From Chitinophagaceae bacterium (lineage in GTDB: Bacteria > Bacteroidota > Bacteroidia > Chitinophagales > Chitinophagaceae), in assembly GCA_004173235.1 (NCBI GenBank), contig SEAC01000030.1, positions 62,001 to 126,000 of the forward strand: 64,000 nt of DNA, given 5' to 3'. Positions 6,712 to 14,972 of this stretch are shown here, piece by piece. Every line of letters begins with the position of its first letter. The stretch's first letter is position 1. Position numbers and translations under genes: made by a program. The notes beneath the pieces were generated by a model. The model worked only from the letters and a program-made list of their open reading frames with translations. It was not told the DNA's origin and did not search any database.

Positions 6712-9663
6712 ATGCCGGTGAAGAAGGCCGCAACGACAAAGCTGGGAAGCAAAGCGAAAGAAAAGGCTGCTGAGCGTGCCATGGACGAAGAGCGTATGGT
6801 TGCAGTGGCGCAACCGGGCGAGTTCATCGAGGTGTTTGGCGCGAAGGAGCACAACCTGAAGAACATAGACATCGCCATCCCCAAGAACAAGCTCGTGGTG
6901 ATCACGGGCATTTCGGGTTCAGGCAAATCATCGCTTGCATTCGACACCATCTATTCGGAAGGACAGCGCCGCTACATGGAAACGTTTGGTGCCTATGCGC
7001 GCCAGTTCATTGGTGAGATGGAGCGCCCCGACGTAGACAAGATCACGGGCCTGTCGCCGGTGATCTCCATCGAGCAAAAGACCACCAACAAGAACCCGCG
7101 TTCTACTGTGGGCACGGTTACCGAGATCTACGACTTCCTCCGCCTCCTGTATGCGCGCGCATCGGAAGCGTATTCCTACAACACCGGAAAGAAGATGGTG
7201 AAGTGGAGCGAAGACGAGATCGTAAACAACATATTCAATAAATACAAGGATGCGAAGCTGACGCTGCTGGCGCCACTCGTGCGTGGCCGAAAGGGTCACT
7301 ACCGCGAGCTCTTTGAAGAGATGCGCAAGAAGGGCTTCCTCAAAGTGCGCGTGGACGGCGAAGTGCAGGATATTGTTCCGAAGATGCAACTCGATCGCTA
7401 CAAGATCCACGACATTGAGCTCGTAGTAGATCGCCTGAAGGTGACGGCCGACCTGCGCACGCGGATATCGCAAAGCGTGCAGCAGGCGCTCAAGCTTGGT
7501 AAGGATCTCATGTTTGCATTATATGAGCGCGAAGCAGGCAAGAAGGGAGAGAAGGAAGGTCTTGCAACCTTCAGCCGCCAGCTGATGTGCGTCGACACCG
7601 GCCTCTCTTACGAAGAGCCTTCGCCGAATTCATTTTCTTTCAACTCGCCCTACGGCGCCTGCCCCGTGTGCAAAGGTCTCGGGCAGGTATATACCGTCGA
7701 TCTCGAAGCCGTTATTCCTGACAATAAATTATCGATCAACGAGGGCGGCATCGCCCCGCTCGGTGGTGAGCGCGAAGCCTGGGCCTTCCGCCAGGTGCAG
7801 GCCCTCGCGCGTAAGCATAAAATATCGCTCGACAAGCCCGTGAAGGATCTGCCTGAGAAAGCGATCAACCTTTTGCTCTATGGAAAATCGGAAGCAGAGT
7901 CGTCCGTAGAACTACAGTTCAACGACGAAGAACTGGGCGAAGCCTACGAAGGAGAATATGAAGGTGTGGTGAACCAGGTGAAGCGATGGTTTGCCACCAG
8001 CACATCGGAGGCCATTCAGCGCTGGGCTGAAGGCTTCATGCAATTGAGCACGTGCACGGCCTGCAACGGCAGCCGCCTGCGCAAGGAAAGCCTATGGTTC
8101 AAAGTGGATGCGCGCAACGTCTCCGAACTTTCGGAAATGGATCTCAGTGAGCTTATGAAGTGGTTCATCGGTATCGAAGATCGCCTGAACCCGCAGCAGC
8201 GCCTCATTGCATCCGAGCTGGTGAAGGAGATCCGCGAACGCCTGCAGTTCCTCCTCAACGTAGGCCTGACCTACCTTACGCTCAACCGCGCCACTCGAAC
8301 GCTGTCGGGCGGCGAGTCGCAGCGCATTCGCCTGGCCACGCAGATCGGTTCGCAGCTGCAAGGCATCACCTATATTCTCGATGAGCCCTCCATCGGTCTG
8401 CACCAGCGCGATAACCATCGCCTGATCTCCGCGCTGCAAAACCTCCGCGACATCGGCAATTCGGTGCTGGTGGTGGAGCACGACAAGGACATCATGCTGG
8501 CGGCCGATCACCTGATCGACGTTGGTCCCAAAGCGGGCTACCATGGTGGCCGCATCATGGCGCAGGGCACGCCGCAAGAGGTGCTTGCTGCCGACACGCT
8601 CACTGCGCAGTTCCTGAATGGCCAACGTGGGATCGAGGTGCCCAAGGAACGTCGTAAAGGCAATGGCAAGGAGCTCGTGCTGAAAGGCGTCAGCGGCAAC
8701 AACCTGCATAACGTAAGCGCCAGGTTCCCGCTTGGCAAACTGATCCTGGTAACCGGTGTTTCCGGTTCGGGAAAATCAACGCTCATCACTGATACGCTGT
8801 ACCCGATCCTGTCGAAGCATTGCTATAATTCGCGGATGACGCCGATGCCGTATAAGTCGGTGGCAGGTCTCGAGCATATCGACAAGGTGATCGAGATCGA
8901 CCAGAGCCCGATCGGGCGCACGCCGCGCTCCAACCCGGCAACGTACTGTGGTTTCTTTACGGAGATCCGGCAGCTGTTTGCATCGCTGCCCGAAGCGAAG
9001 ATCCGTGGTTATACTGCGGGCCGTTTTTCGTTCAATGTGAAGAGCGGCCGCTGCGAAGTGTGTGAAGGTGGCGGCATGCGCGTCATCGAAATGAACTTCC
9101 TTCCCGATGTGTATGTGCATTGCGAGAAGTGCAACGGCAAGCGCTACAACCGCGAAACGCTGGAGATCCGGTACAAGGGCAAGTCGATATCGGATGTGCT
9201 CAATCTAACCGTAGAGGAAGCCTGTGAGTTCTTCCAGGCGGTACCGTATATATACAGGAAGATCAAAGTGCTGCAGGATGTGGGACTTGGCTACATCACC
9301 CTCGGGCAAAGCGCTGTGACGCTAAGCGGGGGAGAGGCGCAGCGCGTAAAGCTCGCCACGGAACTGGCCAAGAAAGACACGGGCAAGACCTTTTACATCC
9401 TCGACGAGCCCACAACCGGCCTGCACTTCGAAGACATTCATCACCTGCTCGAAGTGGTGAACAAGCTGGTGGACCGCGGCAACAGCGTGCTCATCATCGA
9501 ACACAACCTCGATGTCATCAAAGTAGCCGACCATATCATCGACCTCGGCCCCGAAGGCGGCAGCGGTGGCGGCACCATTCTTTACCAGGGCACGCCGGAA
9601 GGTTTGCTGAAGGTGAAGGAAAGCCATACGGGGAAGTACCTGAAGGAAGAGTTGGGATCGTGA
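6712..9663 (+). CDS. uvrA: Excinuclease ABC subunit A (UvrA)
   Basis: Full-length UvrA of 983 residues from the ATG at 6712; a TTG three codons earlier is possible but less likely. UvrA is the damage-sensing ATPase of nucleotide excision repair and loads UvrB at lesions. Walker A motifs lie near residues 66 and 683 and ABC signatures read LSGGESQRIR and LSGGEAQRVK. Zinc CxxC modules lie near 317, 448, 781 and 804. The region between the first Walker A and first CxxC is about 250 residues, so the UvrB-binding domain is present, unlike the paralogue at 2448. A basic 20-residue N-terminal extension precedes the conserved start. No uvrB or uvrC lies in the window. Confidence 0.97.
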   Translation: MPVKKAATTKLGSKAKEKAAERAMDEERMVAVAQPGEFIEVFGAKEHNLKNIDIAIPKNKLVVITGISGSGKSSLAFDTIYSEGQRRYMETFGAYARQFIGEMERPDVDKITGLSPVISIEQKTTNKNPRSTVGTVTEIYDFLRLLYARASEAYSYNTGKKMVKWSEDEIVNNIFNKYKDAKLTLLAPLVRGRKGHYRELFEEMRKKGFLKVRVDGEVQDIVPKMQLDRYKIHDIELVVDRLKVTADLRTRISQSVQQALKLGKDLMFALYEREAGKKGEKEGLATFSRQLMCVDTGLSYEEPSPNSFSFNSPYGACPVCKGLGQVYTVDLEAVIPDNKLSINEGGIAPLGGEREAWAFRQVQALARKHKISLDKPVKDLPEKAINLLLYGKSEAESSVELQFNDEELGEAYEGEYEGVVNQVKRWFATSTSEAIQRWAEGFMQLSTCTACNGSRLRKESLWFKVDARNVSELSEMDLSELMKWFIGIEDRLNPQQRLIASELVKEIRERLQFLLNVGLTYLTLNRATRTLSGGESQRIRLATQIGSQLQGITYILDEPSIGLHQRDNHRLISALQNLRDIGNSVLVVEHDKDIMLAADHLIDVGPKAGYHGGRIMAQGTPQEVLAADTLTAQFLNGQRGIEVPKERRKGNGKELVLKGVSGNNLHNVSARFPLGKLILVTGVSGSGKSTLITDTLYPILSKHCYNSRMTPMPYKSVAGLEHIDKVIEIDQSPIGRTPRSNPATYCGFFTEIRQLFASLPEAKIRGYTAGRFSFNVKSGRCEVCEGGGMRVIEMNFLPDVYVHCEKCNGKRYNRETLEIRYKGKSISDVLNLTVEEACEFFQAVPYIYRKIKVLQDVGLGYITLGQSAVTLSGGEAQRVKLATELAKKDTGKTFYILDEPTTGLHFEDIHHLLEVVNKLVDRGNSVLIIEHNLDVIKVADHIIDLGPEGGSGGGTILYQGTPEGLLKVKESHTGKYLKEELGS

Positions 9664-9690
9664 AGCGTGCATCTCGAACGCGAACGAAAA

Positions 9691-9712
9691 GCCCCGGCTA
9701 GAGAGCCGGGGC
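9691..9712 (-). terminator. GC-rich hairpin terminator
   Basis: A perfect 9-bp stem (GCCCCGGCT / AGCCGGGGC) with a 4-base loop sits 28 bp after uvrA. The T-run (TTTTCG) follows it on the minus strand, so it best terminates the convergent 9895-10878 gene. It may also slow transcription leaving uvrA. Confidence 0.7.
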
Positions 9713-9894
9713 GATACATTAGGACCAAATAAGGCAAGCTATAAAACAGAGGTATGTAGTGCCGGTAAGAGAGCAGAGAAGCGTTAAGAAGATCTGTCGG
9801 AAACGAAACAAACGAAGGGTATAGGGAACGGATCAGGCTTTTAACCAGGGTATCGGATCTCATTAAGCTTGCTCTGCTGCTTACCGGTGTGCGA

Positions 9895-10878
9895 TTAGTA
9901 GTACGCAGGGCAGCGCTGCGAGCGAACGGCGCGGCGATCACTGTCGAGCACATCGCCAAAACGCCATCCCATGCGGATGATCGATGAGAAGTAGGAGTCG
10001 TTCTGCTTCGGGTTTCCACGCTGTTCACCCACGGTTGCGGGACGCGTTACCGCCGCACCGGGAACGAAGTCCTGGCGGTAATGCACCTGGTTGGCGATGG
10101 CCGCCTGTTCGGCAGTGAGGTATTGTGCAAACAGGTTTGCGTCTATATAATTTGTGCTTACGTCATCAACATAGTCGGTGAACGTTTTGCGGTGGAGCAC
10201 TTCAGCACCCACAAAGATGTTGTCGGAGAGATAGTACTTCACGCCGATGCCCACGGGCACCATCAGTTGCGTGAGCTTGTAAGGCTTGCGGTCGGGATAC
10301 TCCGATATTCCCTGTCCTTCCGTGCGCAGCGGCTGAAGGTCAACCCACTTCCAGGTGCCGTCGGGCGCGAAGTATCGGCCCTGCGGGTTGAAGTGAAAAA
10401 CACCAACGCCACCAATCAGGTAGGGACGCACCTTGTGAAAAAGTCCGTCGTAGCGTTCAAAAAAAACGGTGGGTGAAAATTCGAATGCGAGGTAAGCTTC
10501 CTGCATCTTGCTACGGAAGTTGAGGTTGCGGATCTTACGCGATTCCTCGAAGCCTCCCTTGCCGCTGATCTGCGCATCGTCGCCTTCCAGCTGGCCGGCA
10601 TTTACAGCAAGGCGGGCACTGAGCCACTCCTTGAAATAATACTGGACGAATACGCCTTTTGCAAAATTGGTGAGGGGAAGGTTGACGTCTTTCACGAAGC
10701 GCGTTCCGATGCCGCGGTTGCCACCGAGGTCGCCGAGAAAGAAGAGAGGGCCTAGGCCGAAACCGGCTTCTAGACGGCCATTAGCCATAGTAAGGGACTG
10801 AGCCTTTGCTGCGCCGGAGAAAAGAAAGACGAGCGAAAAGAGCAGCACCATGCTGCTGCAGGGTACAGTTTTTCTCAT
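9895..10878 (-). CDS. Outer-membrane beta-barrel protein
   Basis: A 327-residue exported protein. Its signal peptide (about residues 1-26) ends SGAAKAQ. The mature part alternates aromatic and small residues typical of outer-membrane strands: EAGFGLGPLFFLGDLGG, GVFVQYYFKEWLSARLAVN, EAYLAFEFSPTVFFE, PYLIGGVGVFHFNPQG, VGIGVKYYLSDNIFVGAEVLHRK. This matches the general DUF6089/OmpA-barrel-like proteins of Bacteroidota. The barrel is followed by a soluble tail with an arginine-rich end, so no typical sorting domain is seen. The ligand or role is unknown. It is transcribed alone, with a terminator about 185 bp downstream. Confidence 0.82.
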   Translation of the reverse strand: MRKTVPCSSMVLLFSLVFLFSGAAKAQSLTMANGRLEAGFGLGPLFFLGDLGGNRGIGTRFVKDVNLPLTNFAKGVFVQYYFKEWLSARLAVNAGQLEGDDAQISGKGGFEESRKIRNLNFRSKMQEAYLAFEFSPTVFFERYDGLFHKVRPYLIGGVGVFHFNPQGRYFAPDGTWKWVDLQPLRTEGQGISEYPDRKPYKLTQLMVPVGIGVKYYLSDNIFVGAEVLHRKTFTDYVDDVSTNYIDANLFAQYLTAEQAAIANQVHYRQDFVPGAAVTRPATVGEQRGNPKQNDSYFSSIIRMGWRFGDVLDSDRRAVRSQRCPAYY

Positions 10879-11013
10879 AGAAGTAGGATTTTGGATGCGG
10901 GATTTGGTTGGTCGAAAGTAGGTACGAAAAAACAGCAGAGAAAGATTGTCCGGATAATTTTTAAAAAATTAAGCACTTCTACTGACGAGCCGTTGGGAAA
11001 ACTACGAGCGCCC

Positions 11014-11499
11014 TTACCGTAGTTCTACGGCGCGTAGCATGGAGACGTGCGGAATGCCGTCTTCGAGGTAAGGGTCGCTAACGGTAACGAAGCCGAGGGA
11101 AGCATAAAAGCGTTCGAGGTATTGCTGTGCGCCGATGCGGATGGGGCCGCTGCCGAACAATGCAAAGCAGCGCCGGATGCTTTCCTCCATCAGTGCGCGA
11201 CCGGCTCCGGTGCCGCGCGCAGCAGGGCTCGTCACCACGCGGCCGATGCTCATCTCGCTGTAGATCTGCCCCGGTGGCACGAGCCGTGTGTACGCCAAAA
11301 GCCTGCTGCCGGATGCTTCCTGCTCATTGTCTGCGCCAGCCCCCCATCCCATCAGGTGATAGCTGTCTTGATCCTGGTTGTCCATATCCAGGAACACGCA
11401 GTTCTGCTCCACCACGAACACCTCGCTGCGCAGCCGCAGGAGGGCATAGAGTTCGGAAGGCGTTAATTGTTCGAAAGACTTCAGTGACCAAATCAACAT
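11014..11499 (-). CDS. elaA: ElaA-type GNAT N-acetyltransferase
   Basis: A 161-residue GNAT protein of the ElaA subfamily. The N-terminal signature (LYALLRLRSEVFVVEQ, then DMDNQDQDSYHL) is typical of ElaA. The acetyl-CoA loop region follows (IGRVVTSPAARGTGAGRALM) with the R/Q-x-x-G-x-A pattern as ARGTGAG. The C-terminus has AQQYLERFYASLGF, also characteristic. It transfers an acetyl group from acetyl-CoA to an unknown amine in the cytosol. Length matches E. coli ElaA (about 150 residues). It is a single gene, flanked by the palindromic repeat on its 5' side and by an OMP gene transcribed in the same direction. Confidence 0.92.
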   Translation of the reverse strand: MLIWSLKSFEQLTPSELYALLRLRSEVFVVEQNCVFLDMDNQDQDSYHLMGWGAGADNEQEASGSRLLAYTRLVPPGQIYSEMSIGRVVTSPAARGTGAGRALMEESIRRCFALFGSGPIRIGAQQYLERFYASLGFVTVSDPYLEDGIPHVSMLRAVELR

Positions 11500-11597
11500 G
11501 CGGCAAAGTTGAGAGAAGAAACTCCGCCGCGGCGCGGCAGGCTCCGGATTATTACGATCTGTTATCAGTGGTTTTGAAAGCGCATTCCGTACTTTGC

Positions 11598-11749
11598 GTC
11601 GTCACTGCGAGGGCGCGAGCGAAGCGGAGCGCTTGAAGCCCGTGCGACCGGAACGGGCGGGCAATCTGATTCGGATCTTTGGCCATGAGCGTAATAGGCG
11701 GTGCACACGGCGCGAGCCGATTGCTTCGCTTCGCTCCCAATGACGTCGA
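11598..11749. repeat. Palindromic dispersed repeat (GTCAYTGSGAG ends)
   Basis: The ends are inverted copies. The left reads CGTCGTCACTGCGAGG then GCGAGCGAAGCG. The right, on the other strand, reads CGACGTCATTGGGAG then CGAAGCGAAGCAATC. The whole is about 150 bp. It resembles the widespread intergenic repeats with GTCATTGCGAG termini and GAAGCAATC inside, found in many bacterial phyla. It lies between the 5' ends of elaA and the M28 peptidase gene's 3' end and holds no credible gene. Confidence 0.75.
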
Positions 11750-11776
11750 AAAGGGTACTCCCAACACCGACAATGC

Positions 11777-13126
11777 TTATCGCGCCGGAGTAGGCACCAC
11801 CATCAAACTCTCAAATCCATTCTCGCTTACGGCCTGCACCGCGAAGAAGTAATTGTCTTTTGAATAGGGCAGGCTGATGGATGTTTCCGGAGTAAAGAAT
11901 TTCTTCTGCCACACGGCGGAAGTCGTCTCCCGTAGTAATACGTAGTATCCCTTCGGCTTGCCCACCTTGGGGACCTTCCACGCAAGCTGCGTGCTGTTGG
12001 TGAGGTTGCGTGTTTCCACTTTTACATCCTGTGGCACTGACGGTGCAGAGGCAAGCGAGGCAAGTACCGACAAATTCACGGCTGTGTTCTTGCGGAGGTA
12101 CTCGAAGTCCATGAACTCGGGGAGGTCGCCGTATACCACGCCCTTGTCGGTGCGGAGGTCCTGGTGCTGGTGGTTGAAGTTTTCGTTCATCTCGGTGAGG
12201 CGCACCGCCGTATAGCCCTTGTTGACAAAGGACGTATGATCTCCGCCGCGCAAAAAGCGGTCGTTGCGGTAAATGAGCATCACCTGGAGGTTGTCTACAT
12301 AGCGTTCGCCGACCTCTTTCACATAGCGGGCAAGCTGGCGCGGGCGGCCATCGTTTTCAAGACCAAGGTTGCGGATGTTCTGAAAGGCGCGCCCTGTATC
12401 CTGCACCGAGAAGGCTTCGCTGAACACGCGCAGTTTGGTGTTGTCGATGATGGCCGTCTCGTTGCTGTTGTTGGAACCCATGATGTCGTTGTTGAGGACG
12501 GCATCGATATTCCAGTTGGCAGCCTTTGCTTTGTTGGCGAGGTAGGTGGATCCGAGCAGGCTCTGCTCTTCGCCGGCAACGGCAACGAAGAAGATGGTGG
12601 CCGGGAATTTCATCGCACTCAGCACGCGTGCGCATTCGAGCACGGCGGCCACACCTGAGCCATCGTCGTTGGCGCCGGGTGCTTCTGCATTGCGGTTCAT
12701 CACGTCGGTTACGCGGCTATCGATGTGTCCGCTGATGATGTACACGCGGTCGTCGGCGGGGTCGGTGCCTTTCAGGATGCCCATCGCATTGCCCAGCAGT
12801 GTTGCCGCATCCACGCGGCGCCCGTCGGGTTGCAGCGTTACCGTGTCCACAAACGCATTCATGCGGCCTTCGGCTGCTTTACCAAACTCGCGAAACTTCT
12901 GCACCACCCATTCGCGTGCTGCGCCGATGCCGCGCTTCGGATCGGTAGGGCTGCTCATTGTGTGGCGCGTGCCGAACGACACGAGCTTGTTGATGTACGA
13001 CCGCAGCGAATCGGAGGAAACATTTGCTACTGCCTTTGCCAGTTGAGGGTCGCGCTGAATGGTAGTTTGTGCGGAGGCTTGTGCAGCAAACAGGAAGGCG
13101 CAGAGCGCCAGGAGGGAAGTTCTCAT
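11777..13126 (-). CDS. Secreted M28 family zinc aminopeptidase with C-terminal FN3-like domain
   Basis: A 449-residue exported metallopeptidase. The start chosen is the ATG at 13126, directly before the signal peptide (MRTSLLALC to QASAQ); an ATG 21 bp upstream lies in repeat DNA. M28 landmarks in order are GHIDSR (first zinc His), GANDDGSGVAAVLE (bridging Asp), AGEEQSLLGS (catalytic Glu pair), NNDIMGSN (zinc Asp) and GGDHTSF (last zinc His). A fibronectin type III-like module follows at about 360-440 (PQDVKVETRNLTNSTQLAWK). The enzyme probably trims N-terminal amino acids from peptides outside the cytoplasm. It precedes the palindromic repeat at its 3' end. Confidence 0.93.
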   Translation of the reverse strand: MRTSLLALCAFLFAAQASAQTTIQRDPQLAKAVANVSSDSLRSYINKLVSFGTRHTMSSPTDPKRGIGAAREWVVQKFREFGKAAEGRMNAFVDTVTLQPDGRRVDAATLLGNAMGILKGTDPADDRVYIISGHIDSRVTDVMNRNAEAPGANDDGSGVAAVLECARVLSAMKFPATIFFVAVAGEEQSLLGSTYLANKAKAANWNIDAVLNNDIMGSNNSNETAIIDNTKLRVFSEAFSVQDTGRAFQNIRNLGLENDGRPRQLARYVKEVGERYVDNLQVMLIYRNDRFLRGGDHTSFVNKGYTAVRLTEMNENFNHQHQDLRTDKGVVYGDLPEFMDFEYLRKNTAVNLSVLASLASAPSVPQDVKVETRNLTNSTQLAWKVPKVGKPKGYYVLLRETTSAVWQKKFFTPETSISLPYSKDNYFFAVQAVSENGFESLMVVPTPAR

Positions 13127-13142
13127 GTGCGGTTGGGTTGCA

Positions 13143-13240
13143 TTCAAAAGTCAAAAGTAAAAAGTCAAAAGTCAAAAAGCGGAGCCGACGCAGCCTGATG
13201 CTGGTAACGACGAACGTGTTTTTGACTTTTGACTTTTGAA
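13143..13240. repeat. Bipartite inverted heptad element (GTCAAAA / TTTTGAC)
   Basis: Five 7-bp units stand in register from 13143 (TTCAAAA, GTCAAAA, GTAAAAA, GTCAAAA, GTCAAAA). After a GC-rich core of about 42 bp containing TGGTAACGACG come three inverted units from 13220 (TTTTGAC, TTTTGAC, TTTTGAA). The same design and the 11-bp core motif recur at 24964-25078, there in opposite orientation. It lies between two minus-strand genes. Confidence 0.85.
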
Positions 13241-13272
13241 TTATTGCGGCTTCCGACTTCCAACTTTCTCTC

Positions 13273-13749
13273 TTATCCTTTCAACGGCTGTCCAACGGGA
13301 ATTGCGCAATCGTGGCCGGGTTCGCCGTGTGCGGGGTTGAGCCGTACGGTGCCATTGGCGGGTTGGGCGGCGGGCTGCGCCTGCTGCACCTGCGGTTGCG
13401 CGCCGGGCTGGGCGAGGCCGGTGCCGGCGGGGCTGTTGAGCGGGGCACCTACTGCGATGTCGCAGCGGTGGTTCGGCTGTCCGTGTGCCGGGTTGGGCGC
13501 CGAGGAGCCGGAGGTCTTTGCTTTGATGGCGGGCGGTGGCGGGGGAGGCGTGGTCGTTGTGGTGGTGGTGCCGGGCGCTATGGTTACCGATGCCGGGGCT
13601 GCGGCCGTATCGGCCGTGCTCACGGGTGTGGTGGTGGTTACCGCGGGTGCCGTAGTGGTGGTGTCGGTTGTGGTCACGGATTCCTGGTCAGACGAACCGC
13701 AGGAGGCGAGCACGAGTGCTGCGAGGGAGAGGTAGATGATTTTTTGCAT
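13273..13749 (-). CDS. Lipoprotein with two C-terminal NPAHGxPxHxC motifs
   Basis: A 158-residue lipoprotein. The start at 13749 (MQKIIYLSLAALVLASC) gives an 18-residue signal with lipobox LASC; an upstream ATG would only add a repeat-derived leader. Residues 20-75 are a Thr/Pro/Ala linker including a run of six prolines. Two copies of a short motif follow: NPAHGQPNHRCDIAVGAPL at about 88-106 and NPAHGEPGHDCAIPVGQPL at the very C-terminus. The spaced His and Cys residues suggest metal or heme binding, but this is inference. I have seen this motif as a C-terminal tag on Bacteroidota proteins; its function is unknown to me. Confidence 0.8.
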   Translation of the reverse strand: MQKIIYLSLAALVLASCGSSDQESVTTTDTTTTAPAVTTTTPVSTADTAAAPASVTIAPGTTTTTTTPPPPPPAIKAKTSGSSAPNPAHGQPNHRCDIAVGAPLNSPAGTGLAQPGAQPQVQQAQPAAQPANGTVRLNPAHGEPGHDCAIPVGQPLKG

Positions 13750-13836
13750 GAGGGGCTTGTTGAGCCTGTAAAATAGGCCGAAATCGGCGAAGAGGCTATG
13801 CAAGGTTGCCGGTTGGGTTTGAGTCTGCCTTTGGTT

Positions 13837-13990
13837 ATAGATCCTGCTGCTGCCGTGCCCCGGGTACGCCTTCGAGGATAGATCCCGCTGCTGCCGTGCC
13901 TCGGCTTACGCCTTCGAGGATTGATCCCCCTGCTGCTGTGCATCGCCCTCGCCTCCGGCGATAGATCCCGCTGCTGCGCCGCGGGATGAC
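13837..13990. repeat. 41-bp imperfect tandem repeat, about 3.7 copies
   Basis: The landmark GATCC occurs at 13840, 13881, 13923 and 13964, a period of 41-42 bp. Units run from ATAGATCC through CGCTGCTGCCGTGCC to CGCCTTCGAGG. The last unit ends GCGGGATGAC. Read on the other strand, the array starts GTCATCCCGC and contains GGGATCTATC, like dispersed GTCATCCCG...GGGATC repeats of other bacteria. The rest of the 430-bp gap to the GAF gene (13991-14180) is GC-rich with short palindromes around 14098-14122 and no credible gene. Confidence 0.8.
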
Positions 13991-14180
13991 GGGGCCGCGT
14001 GGGAGGATCAACGGCGCGGCCGGGGGGGCATCCGGGAGATTCGTCGTCGGCCGCGCCATACTTCCGGGAACACGGAGCGCTCGTCATCGCGGTCTGCAGG
14101 ACCGGGACCCGCGGGACCGGGAAGACACGGGCCGACAGGTCCGCATTAAATCGTATCTTACATCCACCACCAATAATAAA

Positions 14181-14684
14181 ATGCCTGAAGCCTTTGTTTC
14201 CTCTACCCTTGCCGAAGCGCGCCAGATGTGCGATCGCGGCGAGCTGCCTCATAAGATTCTCACGCACCTTGCCGAAGCGGCCGAGCAACTGGCTCCCGAA
14301 CGCGATGCCGTTGCTTCCATCCTCGTGCTCGACAAAGATGGCCTGCTGCGCAATGGCGCTTCGCCACGCCTGCCCTACGATTACCTGACGGCCATCGACG
14401 GACTCAAGCCCAATGCCCAAGTAGGCACCTGCGCGGCCGTGGCCGCAACGGGCACGATGATCATCACACCCGACTTTCACAGCGACGACAAGTGGGCCGA
14501 ACTGCGGCACCTCCCGCTGGCGTTGGGCTTTGTGGCGGCATGGAGCTATCCCATCAAAGACAGCAAGGGCGCCGTGCTCGGCACATTCGGCACCTACTTC
14601 CGCAACAACCGCGAGCCGCTGCCCGGCGAAATCAAAGGGGTGGAAGCTTTTGCCGGAATGGCGGCGGAGGTGTTGGGTCGGTAA
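14181..14684 (+). CDS. Stand-alone GAF domain protein
   Basis: A 167-residue soluble protein made almost wholly of one GAF domain. The start at the ATG 14181 begins the conserved part (MPEAFVSSTLAEARQ); the upstream open frame runs through repeat DNA and was not used. GAF features include ASILVLDKDGLLRNGASPRLP, the GTCAAVAATG segment, DFHSDDKWAE and the final strand WSYPIKDSKGAVLGTFGTYF. GAF domains bind small molecules or chromophores. No output domain is attached, so it may act in trans. It lacks the cysteine set of free-methionine sulfoxide reductases. A strong terminator follows at once. Confidence 0.85.
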   Translation: MPEAFVSSTLAEARQMCDRGELPHKILTHLAEAAEQLAPERDAVASILVLDKDGLLRNGASPRLPYDYLTAIDGLKPNAQVGTCAAVAATGTMIITPDFHSDDKWAELRHLPLALGFVAAWSYPIKDSKGAVLGTFGTYFRNNREPLPGEIKGVEAFAGMAAEVLGR

Positions 14685-14715
14685 CTGATGCTTTTCAACA
14701 TACCGTATATCTACA

Positions 14716-14743
14716 ATGGGCTCCCGCGCGGAGCCCATTTTTT
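14716..14743 (+). terminator. Rho-independent terminator of the GAF gene
   Basis: Perfect stem ATGGGCTCC / GGAGCCCAT with a 5-base loop, followed by a run of six T on the plus strand, 32 bp after the stop codon. The rest of the gap to 14972 shows nothing I can assign. Confidence 0.92.
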
Positions 14744-14972
14744 GTTTACCATGTGCAGTTATGCTTCGGGTTTTTCTTTCCCTGCCCACCGCGGGGGCTT
14801 TGCGGATGGTAAGCAGGTTGCCTGCTTCGTCATCAGCGTAGCCCTTCCAGCAGGAAGCAGCCTCAACCAACCCATCGCGCTCTGCCTGAAATACAGCCCA
14901 GCATCCATTTTACGCGGGTGCCGGTCCCGATGAAGTACGAAACATCGGCTAACTTTCCCCTCAATCAACAAC

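Noticed and set aside
11552..11773. A 73-codon minus-strand frame
   Set aside because: It lies wholly in and beside the palindromic repeat and has no homology pattern.
13674..14870. A 398-codon minus-strand frame through the lipoprotein, repeats and GAF gene
   Set aside because: It crosses a 41-bp repeat array and two better-supported genes in other frames. Part of its translation is only repeat-encoded.
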